Assembly: GCA_035772405.1 (NCBI GenBank) | Contig: JAYKKM010000263.1 | Location: forward strand, 1,131,001 to 1,195,000 | DNA length: 64,000 bases | Direction of reading: 5' to 3' | From: Chrysogorgia sp. JL179-B06 | Taxonomy: Eukaryota; Cnidaria; Anthozoa; Scleralcyonacea; Chrysogorgiidae | Shown: positions 34,201 through 42,690 of the stretch, one piece after another | Layout of the letters: each line of letters opens with the position of its first letter | Position numbering within the stretch: position 1 is the first letter of the stretch | Translations under genes and position numbers: made by a program | Notes under the pieces: model-generated | What the model was told of the DNA's origin: nothing | The model's input: the letters and a program-made list of their open reading frames with translations, nothing else | Databases searched by the model: none

Positions 34201-37200
34201 CCTTCTATCTCTCCTTCGTTCGAGCCACGCCTTCCTTCTATCCCTCCTTCCTTCTATCTCCTGAAATCCTTCCTGCCTTCTATCCCTCCTTCCGTTCTAT
34301 CTTCCTCCGTGCTTCTAGCCCCTCCTGCCTTCTAGCCTCCTTCCTTCTATCCCTCCTTCCTTCTAGCTCTCCTTCCTTCTATCCCTCCTTCCTTCGTCTA
34401 TCGATCCTCTTCCTTCTATCACCCTAACCCGCCTTCCTTCTAATCTCTTCCTTGCCTTCTATCTCTCCTTCCTTCTACTCCTTCCTTCTTCCCTCATTCC
34501 TTCATCTCGCCTCCTCGAGGCACCTCCGTCCTTCTATCCCCCTTCCTTTCTATCCCCTCCTTCCTTCTTTCCCTGCCTATCCTTCTAAGCCTTCCTTTCT
34601 ATCTCTCCTTCCTTCTATCTCTCCTTGCCTTCTATCTCGCCGTCTATCCCTGTCCTTAAGCCTTCTATCCCTCCTTCCTTCCATCCCTCCTGCTTCTATC
34701 CTCCTTCCTTCCTAGCTCTCCTTCCTGCTATCTCCCTTCCTTCTAGCTTCTCCTTCCTCGATCCCTCCTTCCGTCTATCTCTCCTTCATTCTAGCCCACC
34801 GTCCTTACCTTCTATCTACTCCTTCCTTCTATCCCTCCTTCCTTCTATCCCTCCTTCCGTCTATCCTTCCTTCCTTCTATCCCTCCTTCCTTCTATCTCT
34901 CCTTCCTTCTATCCCTCCTTCCTTCTATCTCTCCTTCCTTCTATCCCTCCTTCCTTCTATCTCTCCTTCCTTCTATCCCTCCTTCCTTCTATCCCTCCTT
35001 CCTTCTATCTCTCCTTCCTTCTATCCCTCCTTCCTTCTATCCCTCCTTCCTTCTATCCCTCCTTCCTTCTATCCTTCCTTCCTTCTATCCCTCCTTCCTT
35101 CTATCTCTCCTTCCTTCTATCCCTCCTTCCTTCTATCTCTCCTTCCTTCTATCCCTCCTTCCTTCTATCCCTCCTTCCTTCTATCCCTCCTTCCTTCTAT
35201 CTCTCCTTCCTTCTATCCCTCCTTCCTTCTATCCCTCCTTCCTTCTATCTCTCCTTCCTTCTATCTCTCCTTCCTTCTATCTCTCCTTCCTTCTATCCAT
35301 CCATCCTTCCAATATTGTTTTTGGATTATTTTCTTGCCTTTTATATAGTTGCCTGATAAACATGGCATCACACCTCTGCTTGCAGCGATATATGAAGGAC
35401 ATACAGTCTGTGTGAAACTATTGCTGTCAAAGGTTATTAAATTCTTATTTGCATGGTAGTATTTGAAAATTGATGCATCCGGTCAATTGATAGCCTAGGT
35501 TTCGGTCATAATCCTCATTAATCGTTCATTATTTATGGCTGGGTTTGGTACCGAAGAGAAATGGGTTGGGTAATCCACATTTTGGCAGTAAAAGGTAGGG
35601 TAAGATTTTTTTATTATTTAATATGTTTTATATTGGGTAACAAATTTAAAGTGCCCCCAACCTCAAAAATTTTTTAGTGTCTAATTTGGAAGAACTTTTA
35701 AAATGAGAAAGTAACTTCTTTTAAAAATTTTCACTTCTTCGCTTTCTTTTTGAGATATATCAGTTTGTTTGATATGCAAATATCTGGAATTTCGTCACAC
35801 ATGCATAATGAGTTATCAGAGAATGTTATATATCTTTGCGTGCATGAAATAAAAACACTAAAGTGTGAATAACACGTTTGTGCGTTTCTCCCACAACACC
35901 AAACTTCTTGATTTTAAAGGATTTCGTTCGAGAATGAAAGAGATATACACATTTCTCCAATAAGTCATTATGCATGTGTGAAGAAATTCCAGACATTTGC
36001 ATATCAAACAAACTGATATATCTCAAAAAGAAAGCAAAGAAACGAAAATCTTCAAAAGAAGTTACTTTATCATTTTAAAAGTTCTTCCAAACAAGACAAT
36101 AAAATATTTTGAGGTTATGGGCACTTTAAGAAAACAAATAAAATAAATAGAATAAAATAAATCAGTTTTTAAATGTCTATAGTTATAATAATAGTGATAC
36201 AATACACAGAGATTACTTGTTCAAAGACATTGTCTGGTAAAACCTCTTGTTAAATAATATTTTAAATAGAAATATTTTCATGTTTATAAACAGTAACACG
36301 AACTTTAACTTTGTTAGAATATTGGTATTGATCAGCCTCGTATTGAATAGACCACTAGTAGCTCAACCAATCAGAATGCCGAATTTGTATTAGACTGCAC
36401 TAGTTGGTTGTTACTAAAGACAAGTAGATTGCAAGTAGAGTAGCCAATCAGATTGCAGCACTGGCATAAGTCTACTAGTTTTTTTCTAATGAGTGATAGA
36501 AACACTATACAAAGAAACTCTTCACAACATGAGTTCGAGTTAATTTCGAGTTAACCTCGAGTTGACTTAGAGTTACTAACCCAACCTCGTTCCCAGGGCA
36601 TTTTGCCTCCACGGTGGAAGGTCGGCGAATATGGCCCTGGGATCGGCTGGTCACATGACACCCAGAATTTCTGGGTGTTTAGATATGATAATTTTTGTGG
36701 TCTTTGTTCCATTTCCTTTGTCTACTTTGTTGACATGAATAATTGAGAGATATTCAATGCTCTTCAGAGTTGTTCATGTCATCATTCGTGGGCATAAAAG
36801 TAGCTAACAAGCTTAATAATCCACCATACATCCTGGTTATCTCTTCCAAAAGCTATGAAGAAGCATATATCCAATTTAGCAAAAGCTATCACTTCTAATT
36901 TGCTGTAAAATTTGAAGACAGCAATCAGATTTAGACAAATAAATTATACTCGGCTGAATTAATTGAGTTTTATGACAAGCCAATCGCATTATAGAATGAA
37001 CTAGCCGATCCCAGGGCCATTTTCGCCGACCTTCCGCCGTGGAGACAAATGCCCTGGGAACGAGGTTGGGTATTGATCTCAAACTATATGAACCAAGTTA
37101 TAAATATTTAATACCAACTATAAATATCAGATAAATATCTGAGAGATATGAGAAGAGCAAGGAAGGTACAGTTGGAAAATGGCGTATATTTAACAAATAG

Positions 37201-37818
37201 ATTCCATTCTGATGTTGTCTCACTGTTCAGTTAAAAAAGGGTCACTGATGTTCTTATCATATTCTGACGTCTTCTGTTTATCTATAACTGAACATACAAC
37301 GAAAAAATGGAATCTATTTGTTTTATACAATAAAAATTGAAGACAAACCGTGATTAGACGTGAGCTGTGAGTTTGTCCTCTAATAGATCATGGCTAACAA
37401 CCAATATATCATATATGTGTATTTGCAGGTTATTATGTAAATACACATATATGATATACAAGTACGTGCAGTATATAACACGTATATCAGTGTTTCTTTT
37501 AGCAGGGCGAAGGGGCATTTTCATTATGGGGTGTTTTGCCCACATTGTTAAATTTTCTGAAAGAAATCCTGTATATACATATGGTTGCATCAAAACAATC
37601 CATCTAGTGATTGAGAAATTCAGTGTTTGAAAGGTTCGGTAAAACTTTTTGTGGGTTCAATTTGTTTTTCTACGGTACCTACGCCTGCCATAAATAATGG
37701 CAGCTCCCTAACATGAAGTTTGTCAAATTTACAGGGTGCGAAAAAGGATGGAAAATCACCCAGTGGCGATTCTTACAAAGATTCTGCCGAGTTACAAGAA
37801 ATAAAAGACTTGCTGTGA
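19699..37818 (+). CDS. MTPN: Myotrophin (MTPN), complete, four exons
   Basis: A small ankyrin-repeat protein. In vertebrates myotrophin (V-1) binds actin capping protein CapZ and inhibits barbed-end capping; it acts in the cytoplasm. The exons 19699-19770, 19864-19977, 35349-35432 and 37735-37818 join in phase 0 at every junction and give 117 residues, against 118 in mammals. Exon 1 encodes [17 protein letters not shown]. Exon 2 encodes [20 protein letters not shown] then KGADLN. Exon 3 encodes [20 protein letters not shown] then KLLLSK. Exon 4 opens with G-A-K-K and ends at TGA 37816-37818. This matches the myotrophin plan of about 2.5 ankyrin repeats between capping helices. Intron 1 is only 93 bp, intron 2 is 15,371 bp and contains the giant satellite, and intron 3 is 2.3 kb. 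Confidence 0.93.
19864..19977 (+). CDS. MTPN: MTPN exon 2
   Basis: Acceptor TTTAATTAG| after a 93-bp intron; donor TTGAAC|GTGAGT. 38 codons cover the first full ankyrin repeat ([11 protein letters not shown]). Confidence 0.93.
20010..20690. other. MTPN intron 2: (ATT)n microsatellite and unique-looking sequence
   Basis: A TTA/TTG trinucleotide run lies at 20006-20040. Around 20575-20635 the words CCTACAGACAATTCTTGATG and TATTGTCTGTAGGTGATG are inverted relative to each other, suggesting a short hairpin. No exon is seen. Confidence 0.55.
20692..20850. mobile_element. Hairpin MITE, AACAATTATTGG family
   Basis: AACAATTATTGCATATGGCT at the left pairs with GCCTCATCCAATAATTGTTT at the right, and inner arms ATCCAGAC/GTCTGGAT and TAACATTGAC/GTCAATGTTA also pair. 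Confidence 0.75.
21339..23114. mobile_element. Large TTAA-type foldback with an insertion in each arm
   Basis: The ends AGTGTATATGACAC...GTGTCATATACACT are flanked by TTAA (21335) and TTAC (23115, one change). The arms pair in pieces: CTTATTTGAAAGAACTCTTC, AGCTTTTCCATATTTCATTT, GTGATATTCAAATGAGATGA and CATTTTGGAAAAT. They are interrupted at about 21506-21905 (a repeat rich in AAGTAAAAGTAA) and about 22385-23035 (GC-richer, with its own GCAGATC...GATCTGC inverted ends and a CCTCGTCCCCAGGG block). A T-rich minus-strand frame inside is not convincing. Confidence 0.7.
23160..23222 (+). other. Degenerate tRNA-like fragment
   Basis: GGTAGAGCAGCGGAC (A-box-like) and GTGCGAGTTCAAGTCC (B-box-like) are spaced as in a tRNA, but acceptor stem pairing is lost. 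Confidence 0.3.
23335..23960 (-). mobile_element. Penelope-like element: GIY-YIG endonuclease end and 3' UTR
   Basis: On the minus strand an upstream segment [20 protein letters not shown] leads into [20 protein letters not shown]. The latter has the Penelope-type GIY-YIG core with its preceding Cys pair. A one-frame shift near 23700 follows, then [20 protein letters not shown] and an IID block, and a stop at 23485-23487. The 3' UTR contains GGCTGTAGTCTGACAGACGA. The reverse transcriptase is absent, so this is a 5'-truncated, frameshifted copy within MTPN intron 2. Confidence 0.85.
23961..24370. other. MTPN intron 2, unassigned
   Basis: An ATG at 24154 with upstream TTTCCCGCC opens a short frame ([16 protein letters not shown], stop at 24204) that I cannot assign. 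It could be a relic of a captured 5' exon or chance. Confidence 0.3.
24371..24475. mobile_element. Hairpin element, CGCTGCGCTC loop
   Basis: ACACGGTGGC and AAGAACAATATCTCAC pair with GTGAGATATTGTTCTTGCCA around a CATTCGCTGCGCTCACTC loop. The loop resembles that of the hairpin at 12643-12802, though the arms differ. Confidence 0.65.
24476..24829. other. MTPN intron 2, solo MITE end
   Basis: TAGGCACTTTAA at 24641-24652 looks like one end of a TTAA-type MITE. Nothing else is recognised before the satellite. Confidence 0.4.
24830..27030 (+). repeat. Pyrimidine satellite, TTCCTGCC zone
   Basis: C/T with G mainly in TGCC: the words CCTTCCTTCCTGCC and CCCTCCTTCCTGCC dominate. It is the first zone of the 10.5-kb array in MTPN intron 2. 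The very long frames here arise because no stop can be spelled from C and T alone. Confidence 0.97.
27031..29800 (+). repeat. Pyrimidine satellite, 16-bp unit zone
   Basis: A highly regular unit CCCTCCTTCCTTCTAT (16 bp), with deletions to 12 bp and TATATCCC or CATCCC variants, repeats for about 2.8 kb. Confidence 0.97.
29801..34820 (+). repeat. Pyrimidine satellite, noisy zone
   Basis: It uses the same 16-bp unit, but single-base insertions, deletions and scattered G/A changes occur every few units, in contrast to clean units on both sides. A few foreign words (ATATATATCGCC, CTACAATAAAATCC) appear. It may be a low-quality consensus. Confidence 0.93.
34821..35310 (+). repeat. Pyrimidine satellite, clean 3' zone
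   Basis: Units return to near-perfect CCCTCCTTCCTTCTAT / TCTCTCCTTCCTTCTA until about 35310, just before the acceptor of MTPN exon 3. Confidence 0.96.
35349..35432 (+). CDS. MTPN: MTPN exon 3
   Basis: 28 codons, acceptor TTTATATAG| and donor TCAAAG|GTTATT. It encodes the second ankyrin repeat ([14 protein letters not shown]). The acceptor lies only about 40 bp after the end of the pyrimidine satellite. Confidence 0.93.
35650..36125. mobile_element. TTAA-flanked palindromic MITE, family A copy 1
   Basis: AGTGCCCCCAACCTCAAAAA pairs along almost the whole element, with TTAA at 35646-35649 and 36126-36129. It is 476 bp and nearly identical in plan and length to 44743-45219. It lies in MTPN intron 3. 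Confidence 0.9.
36130..36578. other. MTPN intron 3, nothing firm
   Basis: Words such as CAATCAGAATGC occur in both orientations (about 36370-36450), suggesting an old hairpin MITE. A GAGTT-rich run lies at 36532-36575. Confidence 0.4.
36579..37071. mobile_element. 493-bp foldback, ACCCAACCTCGTTCCCAGGG ends
   Basis: The arms of about 75 bp are near-perfect complements (ACCCAACCTCGTTCCCAGGG, GTCGGCGAA, GGCCCTGGGATCGGCT). A related CAACCTCGTCCCCAGGG block occurs at 22549. Internal sequence is non-coding. Confidence 0.8.
37190..37330. mobile_element. Hairpin MITE, ACAAATAGATTCCATT ends
   Basis: ACAAATAGATTCCATTCTG pairs with AATGGAATCTATTTGTTTTA; GTTCAGTTA/TAACTGAAC pair further in. A separate 54-bp perfect-looking palindrome (TATATCATATATGTGTATTT) lies at 37405-37458. 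Confidence 0.65.
37735..37818 (+). CDS. MTPN: MTPN exon 4 (terminal)
   Basis: The acceptor is AATTTACAG|; 27 codons then TGA. It starts GAKKDGKS and ends LQEIKDLL, aligning with the mammalian C-terminal cap. A strong nearby polyadenylation signal was not evident. Confidence 0.9.
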   Translation, partial: GAKKDGKSPSGDSYKDSAELQEIKDLL

Positions 37819-37979
37819 GATTTTCAGTAAATGGAATTAATATAAGGTACTTATATTTTACATCAACACATAATTTCCCGCATTTCAAATGAACAAATAA
37901 TTCCACAACGCAACCAGGTGATAAATCAGACATAGTTTGACGCTACTCTGGCTTCAAACGTTTTTTGAACGTAACTTTA

Positions 37980-38193
37980 AAAGTTACTGTCCAATGTCCA
38001 TGACCCAATGTTTCGACACTCCAATCTAGTGTCTTCATTAGGGGTGATCGTTGTAAAGTTAGGATCCCTATTTATACCCTCATAGAACCGATGATAACGT
38101 TATCTATTAGTAAGATGCAAATAAGCTTCTGGTAATAGACCACCGTCATTGCGATTCAATGGGGCGTGGGTGCTATTGATATACCAAGCCTCC
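37980..38193 (-). mobile_element. Putative Penelope-like 3' tail
   Basis: On the minus strand AATGAAGACACTAGATTGGA then GTGTCGAAACATTGG shows the GAAGA-stem-CGAAAC pattern of the other Penelope tails here. Coding sequence upstream (GIY-YIG) is not evident; the left side is cut by the MITE at 38194. Confidence 0.45.
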
Positions 38194-38498
38194 ACCTGTA
38201 ATTCAGTCTGTGAAAATTCCCACGATAGCTTGTCGACCCCCCGCTGAGCTTCTCAGATCTAAGAAGTAGATTTTGATTGTCCAAATCACAACCCCTGTCT
38301 TACTCCAGTTACAATTGGTTCTCTGGGAATTCTTGTGAGATCAAATAATTGAATCAAATAAACAATTATGAATGATATGAGTATTAAACCACTCAAAATC
38401 TACTACTCAGATCTGAGTAGCTCAGTGGGGGGTCGACAAGCTATCGTGCGAATTTTCAGACTGTATTACAGGTGTATATTCAGGCTGTACACAGGCTA
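38194..38498. mobile_element. TAGCCTGT-family MITE, left-truncated copy
   Basis: It matches 3532-3862 through CTGTAATTCAGTCTGTGAAA, GCTTGTCGACCCCC and the right end GGCTGTACACAGGCTA, but lacks the first ~25 bp at the left. Confidence 0.85.
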
Positions 38499-39235
38499 CC
38501 AGATAATGTCTCTGACGGTACCGCGAATTAGTGGTAATATTTTTGCAATTTTCCCACGCAATCTCATGGTAGGTTACGCACGCGTGCTCCGACAAAGCAG
38601 AATTTTCCTTCTTTGAAAAGAAAACAGCCTTTTGGTTTTCTTTTAAACGCGTACGAAACTAACGTTTAGTCTGACCGATGTACTCCTGATCATAATCGGA
38701 AGCTATTTACTCCATTCCATTGTTTATATTTATGGAAACTAAAGTCTAGTTTTGATTTAATTTCGTATAAAACTTAATCTGATTTGAATTGCGTTTTATA
38801 TATGATGTTTGAAATTATTTGTTGAAAGTTATCGGGCATTATAATTGACGAGTTCCCTTGGTTTTAAAATAGGCAGCCCAATAAATAAAGTGTCTTTAAT
38901 ACTTGCAGTACAATGTTCTAACACACACATATTAACATAACTAGATATATTATACCTCAACTATAAATTATCTAATCAAACAACTAGCTTTGTACCACGT
39001 GACCAGTCAATTTAAACTCGAATTCCCCGCTTTAACCTCGAATCACACGCTGATGACGTCATCAGCGGGTGATTCGAGTTCGAATCACCCACTACTGATG
39101 ACGAATACACCGGATGATTCGAGTTCGAATACCCGCTCGTACCCAGTACATGCGCTTAAACCAAGACCAGTCTGTAAACAATGGAGGAACAACAAGACGT
39201 TTCAAGACCGCATTCAAGATTGTTTCGGTATAATA
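38499..39235. other. Region 3' of MTPN, nothing recognised
   Basis: No supported exon. AATAAATAAAG at about 38881 could serve as a distal polyadenylation signal for MTPN but is over 1 kb from the stop. From 39010 to 39140 the words CTCGAATTC and GATTCGAGTTCGAAT recur in both orientations. Confidence 0.35.
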
Positions 39236-39560
39236 CAGGGTGTATAAAAAAAACGAGACCTTTAGAAATTAACCTATTGTTGTTAAGCACAAGATTTTAT
39301 GCACCTGGGAATTTAAAATAGCTTCTAATCTTATGAAGGAGCATAACTGCATAACAAATTGTCAAAGTACTAATTAGTCATATCATCAGTTTGAATAAAA
39401 ATGGTTCAACTGACTGCACAGAGCAACTCAATGTACTTTGAAGTCTCGGTATAATGTAAAACAGTAAAAACTCGTTGCTCTGTGGTCAGTTGAACAGTTT
39501 TTATTCGAACTGATGATATGACTAATTAGTACTTTGACCATTTGACCATATGTTGATTAC
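39236..39560. mobile_element. Mariner-like left end and a nested hairpin
   Basis: TACAGGGTGTATAAAAAAAA is a typical Tc1/mariner-type end. 39363-39420 and 39470-39540 form a hairpin (TCAGTTGAAC, GATGATATGACTAATTAGTA). The right TIR was not located. Confidence 0.5.
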
Positions 39561-39965
39561 ATCAAAGATATGTCTACTATTATAATTAAGATAAAATATA
39601 CCAGTCAGTTGTAAAGTGCGCAGATGGAAATATTGATAAAAGGACATTGGCGACAAAAAATAAGTACTCTTCAGATCAAAGTACGTGACCTAAATAACAG
39701 GAATATTGTAGTTCGAGGTTGTAAAAATGATCGTATCGCGTATTAAAGGGGACATAGGGCTCTTTGTCACATGACCTGTGACGTCAGTGTTGGCGGAAAT
39801 ACAAAGAAATTAATCTTCTTTTCAACGTTATTTTGGTAATCGTTATTACAACATAAACTAGGTAATACATTGTCCCACGGTAGCACAAAAGTACGAAATA
39901 CAACACCTCCCAGCACATGACGTCACGGTCATTTTCATAGCGCCAAACTACTATATTCCGACCAC
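39561..39965. other. Intergenic, nothing recognised
   Basis: Unremarkable sequence with a TTAAAGGGGACATAGGGC word at about 39744 that could be a single MITE end. Confidence 0.4.
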
Positions 39966-40775
39966 TGATCTCAAAAATAGGACTGGATTGAGCTTTCTAT
40001 TGTATCTGACAGGGATGGATTTACTGGGGGGTGGGGGGGGGGGGGGGGTGCGCGCCATTTTTACAGTAATTTAAGATACAGTAATTTAAGGTTACATGCT
40101 TAGATATTCATGTGATTGTGACCATGACTAGACTATCTGTTCACTGTTGCATCACTTGCATGTATCATGTTTGATAATATTTTGCTAGCTTTGGCCCTTT
40201 GGATGCATCATGCATGCCTGATGCCTCTCTGACTCTGGAGTCTGGAACCCAACTCGGCACCAGAGCACCCCCCCCCCCCCCCCCCCCCCCCCCAGATCAT
40301 GCTGGATCCATCCCTGGTATCTGATGAGCTGATTTTGAAGTTTGCATATTTGCATAATGTAAATTGACGAGAGAGCATTAGAAGCTCCGAATTTGCAAGC
40401 AAATCAAACTGTGACGCTCACGAAATAGGTTTAGTGTCTGGCCAATATGGTTACTTTGTTAACATTGAATGCAGCCATAAAATCTTAAACCTAATTTGAC
40501 GTCTCATATTAGGCTTCTCTCACTTGATAATCAGAGCCAACGGCGGCCATTACTAAGGGACCAAAGTCGCAGTAAATCTGTAGGTAGGCCATGAATCGTT
40601 TTACCCAGTCGTTTGAAAAATGTATTCTGGTCCTCTTTATAGTTTTTGTCGACGGTAAGAGTACATAATCCAACAAAAAACCTCATAGGATCCTCAGTTG
40701 GTCCCTTAGTAATGGCGGACTTCCGGCTTAATTTTTTGAACAATAGTTGCTCGATCCAGTCTTCTTTCGAGATCA
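39966..40775. mobile_element. Foldback element, TGATCTC family, with nested hAT MITE
   Basis: The ends TGATCTCAAAAATAGGACTG and GACTGGATCGAGC (reverse) are as in 1591-2085. After removing the nested element and its extra target copy it is 495 bp. Its centre (40538-40730) is a module bounded by CCATTACTAAGGGACCAA and complement, with a 70-codon minus-strand frame (LCTLTVDKNYKEDQNTFFKR) that I cannot assign. Confidence 0.75.
40010..40316. mobile_element. 307-bp hAT-type MITE with poly-G/poly-C arms
   Basis: The ends CAGGGATGGAT and ATCCATCCCTG bracket a G tract at 40029-40048 and a C tract at about 40268-40293. The 8-bp target duplication GTATCTGA lies at 40002-40009 and 40317-40324, as expected for hAT. 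It is nested inside the foldback at 39966-40775. Confidence 0.88.
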
Positions 40776-40832
40776 GTAATTCCGACTAAGGCATATACTT
40801 CGATACAAGAACTAGTTACCAATGTTCTTTAA

Positions 40833-41340
40833 AGTGCTTATAAACCCAAAATGTGTTTTTGGTGATTCGGATAGAGCATAAAAAGTTAGTTGATAAGTTC
40901 TGGATTAGTTTTTGCGTTAAACTTTTTGTTTCGGAGATATAACGGCTCAAACATGCAAATTGTGCCATTTTTTGGAAAAAAGTAACGCCACCAAAATAAC
41001 ACACAGGGACCTGGATCCGAGGAACCCATTTTCAACAACAACTAGGCTTTTGTATAGGAGAAGACAGCTATCTTAAGAGTTTTTATTGAAAAATGCCCAA
41101 ACGATGTGTCTTTACGATGCTTGTCTACTCGAATTGTAATGTATTTTTATAAGTATTGAAACATAACACGTTACTCGGATCCAGTCTCCTGGCCTGCGCT
41201 ACTTTTTTTCACAAATTGTGACTTTGAGCCCTTATTCTCCGAAACTAAAAGTTTAACGCAAAAACTAATCTAGAACTTATTAACTAACTTTTTATGCTCT
41301 ATACGAATCACCAAAAACCCATTTTGGGTTTATAAGCACT
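40833..41340. mobile_element. TTAA-flanked palindromic MITE
   Basis: The ends AGTGCTTATAAACCCAAAAT and complement pair through AGTTTAACGCAAAAACTAAT. TTAA flanks at 40829-40832 and 41341-41344. Length 508 bp. Confidence 0.88.
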
Positions 41341-41814
41341 TTAAAGAAATGTTAATGGTCAATCTTATTCACCTTTTAGGAGTTGCGCATCCAGATGCTA
41401 TATATACCCAAGTCAATTCAGTCAAGAATTACCATATCTCCTTGTGTATGGAAATTGTTAGGAGAATTCTCGCCTGAAATGTACGGGCCATTTTAATAGC
41501 TAGAGACTCGAATAAATTGAATAAACTAATAAAATATTTTTTCTGTACTTTTTACTCGGGCCGTAGCACGAGTATTAGTTTCGGTGGCTTTCCTGTATTT
41601 TTTGTATTTTTATTTATTTATTTTTTATTTTTCGGGTCGATAAATTGCAATTATTACGTCATCTCGATAGGCTTTGCGAAATTTAACCAGGCGCTGTGCT
41701 CATCTTTATGTACGCGCATAAGATTCATAAGGAGTGTGGCTGGCAAGTATCTTGACCACGCCGATCGCCGTAGACCCAATGGAACGGGTTGGGCCGTGAT
41801 CTCAATGAATTTAC
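41341..41814. other. Intergenic, nothing recognised
   Basis: T-rich sequence with no supported exon or repeat structure. Confidence 0.45.
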
Positions 41815-42325
41815 AATAAAACTAAGTAAGCTAGCAAAATAAACTTTACGTATGTTATAGACAGATAAATTATCTTTCTTTCAAGGTATAATAGAGCTTG
41901 TACGCTTCATTATTTCTCAAGAAAACGTTCGAAGTAAACGGCTTAAAATACGACAGACTTATTCAAAATAGCGGCAATATTGTTTATTTTGGACATGTTC
42001 GTTTTTCAGCTTTTTTTAGGAAAACTAAGTAAGCTACAACCAATAAGCTATACGTATGCTTTAGACACATAAATTATCTTTCTTTTAAGATATAATAGAC
42101 CACCTTGTAAAATTTACTTTTTCTCAACAAAACGTTTGAAGAGCGCCTTATAATATATATGCAAAAATATAATTTGGCCGCCATCTTTAAAAACAGCATC
42201 GTAATTCGAACGTTTTCTTGACAAATAATCAACCCTACAAGCTCTCTTATACCTTAAAACAAAGATAATGTATCTGTCAACAATGTACGTAAACTGCTAC
42301 CTTACTTAGTTTATTTTAAAGCGCA
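41815..42325. mobile_element. Repeat with two direct modules and one inverted module
   Basis: AAACTAAGTAAGCTA followed by TTACGTATG, ATAAATTATCTTTCTTT and ATAATAGA recurs directly at about 41819 and 42023. It also appears inverted near 42225-42320 (CTACCTTACTTAGTTTATTT). The flanks carry AAAACGTTCGAA words. The element class is unknown. Confidence 0.55.
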
Positions 42326-42690
42326 ATATCGAACATGCCTTGATATTCGTGATATGTCATATTCCGTGTATGTTGTTTATCATGATCAAGCGCGGGGTTT
42401 CCACTGAGCGCTTCGAAAACATTTGTTATTACATCAGAAATTTAAATTTTAAAAGTACTTCTACATCCTCATACAATTTAATACTTTCCAATCATTCAGC
42501 TGACTCAACGCTTTCTACCCAATACATATTTAATGTATGATATTGCAATTCTTGCGTAATAACCAGTGCATGTTCCGGGCGCTCATTGATGGACATCCTA
42601 CATGCTGATTTGCCTACAATGTCTTTCAACAAGCCACTAGCCTAAGTGGCCCGAGTAAACGCCTAGCGGGCGTCTTGTTTCACATAAACT
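42326..42690. other. Intergenic, nothing recognised
   Basis: A plus-strand 66-codon frame (42340-42540) has no recognisable feature. Confidence 0.45.

Noticed and set aside
30375..35356. Ser/Pro/Leu-rich frames in the noisy satellite zone
   Set aside because: Same cause as the main array; indels shift frames constantly.
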